Source: Siphonodentalium dalli
Taxonomy: Eukaryota; Mollusca; Scaphopoda; Gadilida; Siphonodentaliidae
Reading direction: 5' to 3'
Assembly (NCBI GenBank): GCA_032622095.1
Contig: CP136069.1
Location: forward strand, 48,522,194 to 48,586,193
DNA length: 64,000 bases
A program made the position numbers and the translations under genes. The notes under the pieces are model-generated. The model did no database searches. It had not been told where the DNA came from and saw nothing but the letters and a program-made list of their open reading frames with translations. Positions 37,282 to 48,531 of this stretch are shown in pieces. Each line of letters opens with the position of its first letter. Position 1 is the first letter of the stretch.

Positions 37282-38486
37282 TTTATGTTTGTCCTTTCAG
37301 GTCTCAAGAACTGCTGACCTGTTTAATAACTATAAACACAACAGTACAATCACCAAATACAAGTAAATTATTATCTTGGCTCTATGAAATGATTTTTTAT
37401 TTGCGTCATAATGTTGCGTTAAAAACTATAACTGTATGTTATAACATATCCATGTATTATAATGAAGAATAACGCAGCCACAACGATTTGAGCCCAAATG
37501 AAATTAGTGCAGGCTAGTCTAACCAAGGAGGGAACCATCGACCGACAAGAAGGCACGGCAGTATGTATATCTGGTCAGCTGGGGATTTGGCTGTGGACGT
37601 ATGCCCTAATACTCATGTCAGTCGAAAGTGTTATTTTCAAGTATATTATATAGACAACTATGTATGGGTGGTTGTCTTTCTACATGCAAATCCATTTCCA
37701 AATATTTTGGCAAAACGTGAGTCTCACTCTTAAGGAAAATGTTCAATATTTAGCACAATATGTGTTTAACGAATATGGAATCAATGTGTATGCTATTGAG
37801 TCGGGATATCGATCTATTAATATCGATATGTCCACATTGGCTAACTTTTATGAATATTGGCTAACATTGTTCAGTATATGCAAATTGACATAGAGCATAT
37901 GCACGTATATGGACCTGGTATATGTTTTACCAGAATTGTGTTGCGTGTGCCGCTATAGATGCAGATACATGTATGGTTGTATTCAATTGTGATAAACCGC
38001 CAGGTCAGCAATACAATTTAAGGAGTATGCCTGCACCCCAATGCAGTAGAATTCGCACCTTTGATTAAGACGGGTCGTTAAGTAACTGTGCGTGATTAAT
38101 ACGGAATTAATACTCATTACACGCTATGAACTAAACGCCTAATTATAAGAAGGTCAACGTACTTGATCAAGAACCAGAAAAGAGACAGATCTGTCATAAA
38201 ACTTTCAGACTGAATGAGCCAATGGTAGATGCCTGTACTCGCATTGTCACAGAATGGCGACCAGCATGATCAATCATTTCCGGGAGAAATGGTCAATATA
38301 TACGAGGCTACCACCAACAGAAAGCACAGATCAGCGAAATCAGGCAGCAAGTATGTTCTTCAAACGTGAATTCCTGTTGGTAAGTTTGTTTCATTCTTGT
38401 AATTCTTCTTTGGTTTCGAGATCAACCTACGATTATTTTAATCGAACGATCATCCTCAACTCAATAGCCTTCTACTATCCTTGTTT
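37282..38486. other. Intergenic, no gene recognised
   Basis: I see nothing supportable. Confidence 0.4.
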
Positions 38487-38488
38487 TA

Positions 38489-38629
38489 CAGTAATGCCCT
38501 AAATAATCGACTCCTTAATTAACCACAGCAGAATTATGGGTAATTTTTCAGGATTTAGTTGGAAATATGGCTGAATAATCACCCATAATTCTGATGTGGT
38601 TAAGGAGTCTATTATTTAGGGCATTACTG
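38489..38629. mobile_element. 141-bp TA-flanked MITE
   Basis: TIRs of about 55 bp starting CAGTAATGCCCTAAATAAT, TA at 38487-38488 and 38630-38631, and a loop of about 30 bp. This is Tc1/mariner-type by terminus (CAGT) and target. Confidence 0.9.
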
Positions 38630-38631
38630 TA

Positions 38632-39978
38632 CTTCCAATGCCGTTACACGTGCATATTGTCCGTATCATATACAAAACGCCTTTGTGACTTCCAAACCTT
38701 TAAACGGACATGGCACACATTCAAGCTTCCAAATTATGTCTACGTAAACGGGAAGGATGTACAAGATGCACGTAGGTTGACACAAAATACACGAACAATT
38801 GATATACGGGCTTCATATGCTCTGAAAAAAAAATACTTCCAGTGATCACAGCTGTTGTAAATTGTTCGCTCAGAAGTGAAACAAACGATGTTGATTTCTA
38901 CCTTAGTAAGAATAAACTAACACGTAACTCTCTGTTCTGCTCCATGTCGTGCAAATTGTTGTTTTGTTTTAGGACCCAAACATCGTGGTCAATGTTGTAT
39001 GGCTTGTTGTGATTTAGAATGGTAATCTCGTAGAATGGTAGTTCCAGTATATATCGACCTATTTCTATACCGGGCAAAATTCAAAAGTGAATATTATTTA
39101 CTGCATTTTTGGAGCGCAAACCACCAAGTGGCGTTAAGGTTAATTGCGAGAATATCATTATATGAGAGCAACCTCTAGATCATGTCATGGATCTCGACTC
39201 TGGCTTCGCCCGTAGATATCATACTCTAAAGTTCAATATTTGAGAATTATTGATGTTTTGAAAGGGAAGTTTATAAAATTGAAAGCAAACAAAACAATGC
39301 AGGCTGTGTAGTTAATATAATGTTCCTTAACAAGGTAGAGTCGAATTTGCGTAGCGTCGCACACAGTCATGGAATTTCTCCCAGGTAATCAATCCATTAT
39401 GTATAACAGACGCCATTCAAATGATTCAATCTCAGAGCACAATCCCATTGTTACAATCGTGCCCTGATTTCTGGTAAAGTACACCAATTCCCAAGGCTGG
39501 CGAAGGAATGGTTCAATGATTATCCCATTGTTAGGCACCCGCAACTCATAACAAACAAATCGCACGGGCGCTTCAAAGTGGGAACAGTCCGTGTTGTTTC
39601 GGACATATCTATTCACATTCAGTTCATGTTAATCATGTTTTTGGGCGTGGCTAACCGGCTATCGTGTCCAATCGCGGCCATCGCACGGCACATTTCCAGT
39701 TTATTGCATTATGTGTGATCAATTGTGCTCTAAGTCGGTCAGAGCACGCGAAATGTTCTTTACCAGAATAAATCTCGTCTCCGACTCGATTGATTATGGC
39801 AAAGAACAATTCGCGTGCTCTAGCCATTACTTATATTCCATGTGTTGTTGTTTTCAATTTTGTAAAGTTACCCGTCATAACAGGTCATAACATTTCCCAG
39901 ATTTTGAGGGGAATGAATACGATCTATACGTTCGCAAGTTAGATTAGAGATTCGCTGCATGTGCAATATTCGCGCCCT
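38632..39978. other. Intergenic with small repeats
   Basis: 39741-39821 is a small inverted repeat ('agagcacgcgaa-tgttcttt' facing its inverse). 38960-39135 shares blocks ('aggacccaaacatcgtg', 'ttttggagcgcaaaccac') with 54405-54430 and 59260-59345, so it is dispersed repeat. No gene recognised. Confidence 0.5.
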
Positions 39979-40459
39979 TTAACCATTTGATTGCCAGGTC
40001 CTATTTTTGTATCAACCCATATACCCTGTGCCAATGCATTCTCTTATATATGCGAGTCGACCATAGGTCGCCTCGCATATATAAGAGAATGCATTGGCCT
40101 AACAATTTTTCATTATTTTTTACAATTTTTTACAATTTTTATAATTTTTTCTTATATTCTTTAACTCTTTCAGTATTGTGTAGGTTTAGTGCCAGGGAAT
40201 CTTACGTTTTTCATGGGCATCAAAATTATTACTATGAATACTTGGTGATAGTTTTGAGTTATAACATGCCCCTAAGGCTTTATCCAGTTTGTTTTTAAAT
40301 TAACTATAGCATGCTTAAGCATACCCACAAAAACAAATTCAACAACAACAAAGAAATCTAAACAAAATGTTTTTTGTTTTTGTTTTTTTGTTTTAGGGCC
40401 GATTTTACAGACCGTAAATTAGGGCCGATGAGATCGGCCCCTGGCACTGAAAGGATTAA
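39979..40459. mobile_element. TTAA-flanked element with one internal palindrome, family T4
   Basis: TTAA at 39979-39982 and 40456-40459, with ends TTAACCATTTGATTGCCAGG and, reversed, TTAATCCTTTCAGTGCCAGG. One complete 71-bp CCAATGCATTC palindrome sits at 40029-40099. A second hairpin, GGGCCGATGAGATCGGCCC, lies at 40424-40442. Confidence 0.6.
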
Positions 40460-40592
40460 ACGAGCCTTATTTGAGTCACGCGAATATTTCGTATGTACTT
40501 GAAAGCATAATTATGCTATCTGATAGTGTCTCAAGGTTTAGTGTCGTGTCCTTCGTAAATGTTGATACCAATACTAAGTAAAGGCGTTAAAG

Positions 40593-40957
40593 TTATGTGA
40601 AACACTCCGATAAGGTGATAAAATAGAAATGGAGAATAATCTTTCCCAAAGTTGTTATTTTTACGATTATCAATCTGAATTGACAATACGCACCGCTATA
40701 TATTAATTAAATGCAACGACACTCGATGGCGAAATCATTTTTGTTAGTTTATCGATGATAGTTGCGTCCCGAATCGAGATGTTAATATTTACAATTGAGC
40801 GCAGTTCAGACGATGTTTTCTATGGAGTGGTATGGCCGATTTCTTTGATATTCTCGGTAATGTTAGTAGAATGCTACATTCTCTCAGTTGGCATAGCGCC
40901 TGCGTTCTGATTTATCAGTTTTTCATGCACTCGAACATGTCCAACATATGTCTTTGT
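40593..40957 (+). repeat. Uninterrupted inverted counterpart of the 13.9-15.2 kb element body
   Basis: Reverse complement of 13870-14128 joined to 15056-15150: shared blocks include 'gttgcgtcccgaatcgaga' and 'gacgatgttttctatggag'. It lacks the hAT-like insertion and the TTAAGTAAAA satellite. Confidence 0.85.
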
Positions 40958-42006
40958 GTAGCTGTATTTACACGTTTAAAACTGATTGTTGCATTAGTGT
41001 TGCCTTCTCGCAATTGTATCAGGTGCTGGTCCATGGATTCTTGTATAGTATTGAAATGGCGTAACAACCCATTAAATACACATTTAGATTTATGTTATCT
41101 GCTAAATAATGTTGTGTGGGTATTTAGCATGTCATAATCTAGATAATTGTTGCAATCATCTCTGTTATCGATTCCATATGTTATGGAACATCCCATACAT
41201 GTACATAATATAATAATAATAATAATAATTCACACAATGTAGTACACTATACACAATGGGTGTGCAATGGGGATCGGGGCACAAGTTATTTTTCACGTAG
41301 AAAACACTCATCTCCCCTGGGAATAATGACACACATTTAAATTTGGTGTGGAGTGTTCAATAATGGTACAATAAGTGAATTTAAATTGTATAACATATTG
41401 GTTCAGGCGATAGGGTATAGTATTGGAGCAGCGTAAATGATTCTGTTTTCTGTATGTTGTTTCACATGTGATTTATATAGAGGATCTCCAACGAGTTATG
41501 CCAACATAACGAGTTGAAGATCTTGTATATCACATGAAAACAACTAGAACATTACGCCTTTTTAGCAAAACAAAATCCTTAAAAGAAGCTTAAAAATCAT
41601 ACATTTACATCGTTGGCTGAGACGCTTCACAACAGTATACGGCAGTATTGCGCGCTCAGGCTGGTGACGGAAAATATAGCCCCCCCCATTTGCCTTTTTA
41701 TTTTTGTATCAATTTCGTTAGCGCAACGAAGTTTGTCAAGATTTTAACTTTATTGAACAAATCATTTTTCATTGTCTGTTGTCGGTGCCATGCGCTGGCT
41801 TCTCGAAATAGTATTAATAGCCTGAATCAATGTAAACTCATCATTGTTGACGCGATGCCGTTGGCGGGAAGCACGCATGCATATAAGGATATATGTAATG
41901 GTTTTTTAATGATATAATAGTGGTTGCATGTGATATATGAACATGTAACATACGCTTTCAGAAACTTGTTATAGACATACAAGTAAAATAGTATTCATTA
42001 TTCAAG
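40958..42006. other. Upstream region of the glycine-rich gene
   Basis: The start codon and first exon of the gene at 42007 should lie here or further upstream, but I could not choose one. Contents: an AAT microsatellite (about 41205-41229) and a hairpin MITE at 41456-41544 ('gttgtttcacatgtgat' facing 'atcacatgaaaacaac', loop only a few bases). Confidence 0.45.
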
Positions 42007-45000
42007 GTGGCGCTTGTGTGTCTTCTACCATTGACGTCTGCAGGATTTGGATTTGGCGGCGGCCCATTTGGTTGTCCGGTGAGTACATTATACTATACTA
42101 TGGAAGTACATAGTTATAATTATATAGACACATGTGCCTACTTTGATACTCTGTGGGCATTCATCATTTTCTCTAATAAACTAACGTTACCCATTTTACG
42201 CCATACTTAGCATAATTGCAATTTGAGGATGCTGTCTGGAGTGCGTTCTGACCGTTCATGTGAACAAAATGGTCGTTAGACCTATTTTGTGCTATCCCCG
42301 ATGTTATTTTTTGGTCACCTGATAGTGCCGGCCAACCTCTTTACATAGCTGGCTATAGAGTAAAACCCTTGATATTTATACTTACATATAAATTTGCCAT
42401 AAGTACATGTATTATACGTGTAATTCAAATGTACAATCTGCACATTATTCACTATATATAGTAGATAGCCGATGAGCCCGACGTTGTCCGGGCTATTCAA
42501 AAACCAAATTTGTAGTCGATAGCTCTACCCGTTTCCGAGATCTGGTCTGCGCATGCGCGAAGCTGGAGTCGCACGGGCTCTGCGACCCGATAAAATTCGT
42601 ATCCGGGGCAAGATACATTCACATACCAAATTTCAAGTCGATAGCTCCACCCGTTTCCGAGATCTCGTCTGCGCATGCGCGAAGCTTGTGTCGCACGGGC
42701 TCGGCGACCCGATAAAATTCGTATCCGGGGCAAGATACATTCACAGAGCAAATTTCAAGTCGATAGCTCCACCCGTTTCCGAGATCTCGTCTGCGCATGC
42801 GCGAAACGGGCGCCGCACGATGAGCCCGACGTTGTCCGAGCTATTCAAAAACCAAATTTCAAGTCGATAGCTCCACCCGTTTCCGAGATCTCGTCTGCGC
42901 ATGCGCGAAGCTGGCGTCGCACGGGCTCGGCGACCCGATAAAATTTGTACCCGGCGCAAGATACATTCACATGCCAAATTTCAAGTCGATAGCTCCACCC
43001 GTTTCCGATATCTCGTCTGCGCATGCGCTGCACGGGCGTCGCACGGGCTCGCCAATACGACAACGACGACCGCCTGGTCAAACTACACACACGTACCAAG
43101 TTTCGTCCCGATCGGTCGAGAATCGTAGATTTGTATCAATGAAATACAGACAGACAGACAGACAAACAGAGGTCTTCAAAATATATATGAGATTTGAAAA
43201 CTCATACATTTAATGCTTATCGCTATTAAAATTCGTAGATATTCGTTTATTGTCCTACGTCTACCCAAATTGGAACAATGAATCTTTTATGAATGTTCAT
43301 ATAATTACTATTTACGAGGACAACTTAAGCAACAAGGGTCGTAGATTGAAAATATGATACGCATCACAAACAGACAACAACAAAGTGCAACCGTCGGTTC
43401 GATGTTGTTTGACAGACATATAATTTTGTTACTGAATTGTCACTCTATATAGTTTGTTTTTGTTTTTAAAGTTTGTTTTTGAAATACTCAATTCAATTTC
43501 AAGTTAAGATATCAGTACGAAATATGTGACTTATATGAATAATATATGCAAGGGTGTGTTGTACGCACAGACTATTGTGCGTGTAGTATAACTCAACTTA
43601 AGTTTCATCCCAATATTTTGCAGGGTGGCCCACCGTGTATGGGCTTTCCAGGCGGCCCAGGTTTTGGCGGACCAGGTTTCGGTTTTCGTAAGTATATATA
43701 TTCAACCTAAAGAATTCACATACTCACTAGACCGCAAAACTATCGAAAGAGTATATTTCGCTTACATATTATGACCAGTGTTAGAGTATGCCTCTCCGGT
43801 ATGGGATAACTGCACTCAATTAGGTGAGCTGATTGAGAGAGAAAAATCAGTTTGAGGCTGCAAGAATAGCATCGGGATGAACAAGAAGTATAAACGGCAT
43901 TGATATTTTTGCTGACCTTGCCTGGGAAGTGCTAAGTGAAAGGAGAAGAAACTTCAAACTTCATCATTCTATAAAATGTTTTATCTTTACAATACAATTA
44001 ATCACCAACATAATTTTCGAATAACTGACTTAACCCCAATTTTCCGGCAAACCATCGATTCAATGCTCATTCCCGCCCGCGACAATACGCCATTGGAATC
44101 AGTTATCTTATGAACTGAGAAAATCTGAAACTTTAAATACTAACTGAATTCTGATTTGCGTCGAAGACAAAAGAACGTTCGCCATTATATCTATTGCACA
44201 TGTAAACAGCGTTTCAGGACTCTTAGTTGCCGATGACGGTGTCATGTGAGGCTCATGCATTGGAAATGGTACAAAGCGCCGTCCGACTATGGCGAGACTG
44301 ATTCTAACCGTGATTCGGGATCCACTCAAAGGGGTGGTAATCTTATTCCTTTATCTGGAACTGTTCGTCGGGACTCGTTGCTTTCATGGACAGGGGTGAA
44401 TTTTGGGGCATGTCTATCCCCCGACATCGACATTAGTTGGAAATTTTACACCACATGTAGCATTTAATTGTTCTAATTGTCTGAAATGGCCATCCGTTGG
44501 ATTTGTTTTAACTTGGGGGTGGGTATGATGAAGGTTTTCAACAGTTTAAAGGTACAGTTGAGGTGCGAGCTGGAAAGATCCCACGTAAACGAGTGCATGC
44601 AAAATGGACTTCTGCAATCATTGAAGTTTGGTCTTGTTCAAGGGTGGGGGTGCAGTTGGACATTTTTAGGTGGACACCCGCCCCAACTGGGATCCTCTTC
44701 CAACGTATATAGTGGGTTCTATATGCAATGGTACGGTTTTATGGTGAAATTAACACCCTGTTCGGTCTTTTCTCAACCATCAAAACCGACGATGTCATGA
44801 TATGGCTGAAACGACAATATGTACGCCGGGGGTTAATCGTGGTGAATACATACATGGTGGATTATTTATATACGAACAATATGCACGGACATATTTATTA
44901 ATGTGAGAGCAAGAAAAATGAACCCCGTGCCACTGTAATATATAATAAAGAGTATGATTTATTAATATGGATGTATTTAATGGGCGACTGTCTTTACATA

Positions 45001-45795
45001 TGAATTTCATGCTGGAATTAATTTTGAGTGTCACCCGTCAATCGCTAAGAAATCAAATCTAGGACGCACGTTGACTTGATCGTGTCGTGACGGGTGGCGG
45101 GTTTCGTGTGCCAGTGTATTATGTTATATATGCGAGTCTCCCATAGGAAGCCTCGGATATATATGAGAATGCACTGGCTTACAAGGTCAATGTAAATAGT
45201 GTTAGACCAATTTATTCTCCTACATATGCGAGGCTCCCTATGACAGACTCGTATAGATAAGATAATGCTTTGGTACAGGGTTTTAGGAAGCTTTGTGCTA
45301 TATCGCCCCATTTCCTAAATGAAATAATTATATAATCATAGCATTGGTCAAAGTAATGCAGAAAAAAGATTAACATTTAGAAAGTTCAGGCTGAATCAGA
45401 GGCTGACATATATTTCCGATAGTTCAATTTTCCAACAATATTTAGCAGAAAGTATGTGAATTCCAAGAGACAGATATTCACGAACATATAAGCCACCAAT
45501 TTTCGGATGCAATGCAATAACATGCATGTGCTTTTTAATTGTATTGTTACAAGTAATGTTGGTTTATCTTATTTTATTTTGTTTTCTATCTATATTTATC
45601 TTTTTGTATTTAGAAGTTCGTATTAAGTGATCATGCCACTTTACATTCACAGCATTCAGGCGCTTTGGCCGTAGATTTGGTAGATTTGGTGGCCGGTTCG
45701 GACGCGGGTTCGGCTTCGGTGGTCCCGGCTTCGGTGGTCCCGGCTTCGGTGGTCCAGGATTCGGTGGTCCAGGATACGGGCCGTGGACGGACTAG
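42007..45795 (+). CDS. Secreted cationic glycine-rich protein, three exons seen, 5' exon missing
   Basis: Exons at 42007-42078, 43624-43687 and 45653-45795 (stop TAG). Donors are GTGAGT and GTAAGT, acceptors CAAG, GCAG and ACAG, and the phases agree (0 then 1). Exon 1 as seen encodes the end of a signal peptide ending LPLTSA before GFGFGGG. It has no ATG between an upstream in-frame stop and the acceptor, so at least one earlier exon carries the start. The mature part is about 80 residues. It has two cysteines (GCP, PPC), then an arginine block (FRRFGRRFGRFGGRFGRG), then four GGPGF repeats and PGYGPWTD. Composition resembles secreted glycine-rich proteins such as shell-matrix components or glycine-rich antimicrobial peptides. 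The role is inference. Exon 3 and the UTR have an inverted relative at 61.7 kb, which supports the frame and the last acceptor. Confidence 0.82.
42450..43195 (+). mobile_element. Pearl/Helentron-associated-like element in intron 1 of the glycine-rich gene
   Basis: Hairpin block at 42470-42497, core repeats with five GCGCATGCGC sites (about 42550-43028), a second truncated hairpin block at 42820-42843, then the 'gatcggtcgagaatcgtag' unit, a CAGACAGACAGACAAACAGA run (43147-43170) and 'ttcaaaatatatatgaga'. The nested hairpin block shows one element end joined inside another. Confidence 0.82.
43735..44130 (+). pseudogene. LINE reverse-transcriptase C-terminal fragment in intron 2
   Basis: The plus strand reads 'PVLEYASPVWDNC' (43770-43815). 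After a frameshift it continues as 'QFEAARIASG', a stop, 'TRSINGIDIFADLAWEVLSERRRNFKL' and finally 'FPPATIRHWNQLS'. This matches the C-terminal region of RTE/CR1-type reverse transcriptases ('EAARIVTG-TRS' and 'W--L--RR--' motifs, and the terminal 'S-W--L'). Several TGA/TAA stops and a frameshift are present, and the catalytic half is absent. It is a dead 5'-truncated insertion and differs in sequence from the fragment at 12.2 kb, so it belongs to another LINE family. It lies between exons 2 and 3 of the glycine-rich gene and would be spliced out. Confidence 0.8.
45107..45280. mobile_element. Decayed pair of CCAATG-type palindromes in the region downstream of intron 2's LINE
   Basis: 'gtgccagtgtattatgttat' and its imperfect inverse form one palindrome (45107-45177). 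A second, more mutated one follows at 45208-45275. The layout is that of the TTAA-flanked palindromic elements, but the outer ends are lost. Confidence 0.65.
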
Positions 45796-46105
45796 TGACT
45801 ACCTCTTTAATGTGGTCAATCAACGAGTGGAGTTCGAAGACAAGGCGGAAATATCATATCGTAGCGCAGCGGTACGCCATCCATTCCCACGCAAGATACT
45901 CGTGGCGGTGCAGTTCTGCTAACTTCTGGAACACCCAACAGGAAGCACGTTGTTGACATAAGACTTTTGAAATCATGCTGCCTGCTGCTAAAACACGGAC
46001 AACGGACCTATCACTGGGCATATTACAAGACAACAGCTCTAGCCTAGATCAATGCGGGTTTAAGTAGTACCCTATTGTTAAATAAATACTATTTGAAACA
46101 AATGT
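45796..46105 (+). other. 3' UTR and poly(A) signal of the glycine-rich gene
   Basis: AATAAA at 46081-46086 is followed by 'tactatttgaaacaaatgttcagtaa'. Both the body of the UTR and this end are recognisable, inverted, at 60700-61719, so the transcript end is conserved between paralogues. Confidence 0.7.
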
Positions 46106-47989
46106 TCAGTAACTATATGACCTACCCGTCCATAGTGTGAATGTTCAGATTGATGTGACCGACTGGTGCGTCGAGGCCAGCGCCCGGACGCTGTCTCGGT
46201 TGAGATAGTTTCTGACCGTGTGGTTCGGATACTTGTGTACCAACACATGGGCTTGTATAACTCGCTCCGCTGTCCCCTTCCACACAGCCCATATGCGCCG
46301 TCCCTGCATATACATGCCTGGTTTACGTAATGGTAGTATACTGGACACAATGGAAATGATGCAATTTCCCCAGATTTACCATCGCTAGACTAACAAACAA
46401 ATGTAACCCATTTATCAGACTAATGGCATCGATGTATGCATGGATGGATCGGCGAAGGATTCCTCTTTATAATAGTACCACCAACGCAACTCATCTCCAT
46501 TTATATTCGTATAACATTTAATTTATTTTTAAATACCGAATATTTCCCCCAAATGGCGTCACACATCCCAGTTAGTATTACTCGAATATGTCCGTCATTT
46601 ATACGAAAATCCACCGCCATCGAGCCTTGTCAAATAAAAATTCCATAAAACACGTTATAATCTGATTAAACTTAGGCATTAACAAAACTCAGCGGGGTCA
46701 GCGGAGCGCGTTACAATTCTATACGAAGTTTATTAAGTCGTCCACTAAATTCGATTCCAATCTGGCTAAAGCTCGGCTCGAATCGAATTTAGTGCATTCG
46801 GTTAATATATTTCGGATTTATTGCGACTCAGTAGAGATCCTATGTGTATTATCTATACTGCCGTTTGGGAAACGCCATCTACATAAAAGCCGATCTCCGG
46901 ACTTTATGCTTGCCTGAAAACATTTCAAAAGTGTTAAAACTTTCCATTTTGAAAGTCGATATCTCGCCAACTGAAAATCGTCACCTGCGCAATCTAATTA
47001 TGTTCTCACATGAACACATACAAATGGTATATCAGTGTTATGGTTTGTAACCATACCGTGGATCATTGAAGATGGATTATCTCTTTAGATAATAAATTTG
47101 AACTAGTTGCGTGGGTATAAAATAATAAATATGAACTGAAGACCCCTGTCCGGAAAGGATTCTATCAATTAATATTGATTTTATTTCGAATATTTTATTG
47201 GGACCGCAATGATCTTGTCCACGACGAAACAACGTGCACCTCCTTAAAAGGGAATCCAGTTCACAGAGAGTTGGGAAGCCTATCAGTCTGAACATGAATT
47301 CGAATATTGACATATAATGCATCTGCCATATTTGGAACATCACAACGAATTCCTGCGAAATTTTATCTGAGACCATACGATGGTACTGGCGTATATATTT
47401 AGAATCACATGGAAATTAGATTTAGTCATGAGGTAGAAATCTCTTAACTTAAAATTTCTCACAGCACCGCCCTGAGCCAGATCGATATTCATGTCCGGTA
47501 ACATTAAATTTGCGATCTGACACTGAATAAATGAACGTTTGTTGCCAAGTCACTAAATATTGAGAAACAATCACAAACATATTTACATTATGTGCACATT
47601 CATACACCAATTAATGTATATGTGTTATACAGATGAATATACAACATATAACTATTATATTAATACAAACGTATCAGAGAAGGGCCATTTAACAACTAGT
47701 TTGGCTATTTTGATGAATAAACCTAAACGTTTAGTAGGCTCAAAAGAGTGTGTTGAATAGTTAGAGCAGACCACGAAACTTGTTCTCCTAGTAATGTTTG
47801 GTGCATGATGTAGATCGGGCGGATAAATTTTAACTCAATGTATAAACTTAAAATTGGTATTCATCACCATCACCATATTTACATATTATCTGTACTGGAA
47901 TTCTGTGATTTGATTTTGTAATCTTTAGAAGATATTAGCAAAAAGTGACTATAGGTAAAACAGCAAGGTCGTAATATTCATCTCCAGTT
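46106..47989. other. Intergenic, no gene recognised
   Basis: A small inverted repeat at 46743-46794 ('cactaaattcgattc' facing its inverse) is the only structure I can support. Confidence 0.45.
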
Positions 47990-48524
47990 TAAAGGCACGG
48001 GTGGCGTTCGTTGCAGAAATACTTATATTTGTTCAAATCGCCATCAACAGAAGGAACACCAAATTATATACAGTTCCACTCATATGCCAAACATAATCAG
48101 CGCGTAAATATTATATTGTCGTCAAGACGTACGCTGGTGTACTTAAACAGGAGACTACTCGTGTTACAGAAGTTGTGCTTCTGTTTACATAACGCAGCGC
48201 AATTCTATTGGTTAATCACACACAAAAGTTATAAACGCTCTTTATTAATTCCATATTAGGAAAATAGGAAAACAGTAACAAATAACGCTCTTTATGTTTA
48301 CCATATCCGGATCTAAACAAAAGCCAGGAAAAGTTACTTTTTTGGTTTTTGTTTACATAACAAAGGGGAAAAGGTTGACAATAACATACTGTTTATTCAA
48401 TATTTCTGACTGGCATAAGAACAAAGTCTGTCTATATTTTACTGTTCTTTCTGTTTATGACGGATTTTGACGGAGATGAATATTTTAACAGCATACCCAC
48501 CGCCAAGACTTCCGGTATCTTTAA
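47990..48524. mobile_element. TTAA-flanked MITE, family T1, copy 2
   Basis: Colinear with 1774-2275: shared blocks 'aacgctctttat', 'gacaataacatactgttt', 'acaaagtctgtcta' and 'ataccc-ccgccaag'. TTAA at both ends. The right end lies only seven bases from the start of the next element. Confidence 0.75.
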
Positions 48525-48531
48525 ACCTCCA

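Noticed and set aside
42007-42210. Reading 42007 as a translation start
   Set aside because: The codon is GTG directly after a splice acceptor, and the peptide looks like the second half of a signal sequence. It is an internal exon.
45665-45922. 85-aa ORF 'VVPASVVPASVV' over the last exon of the glycine-rich gene
   Set aside because: It is the +1 shadow of the GGPGF frame. The splice phase from exon 2 and the paralogue at 61.7 kb support the glycine frame instead.
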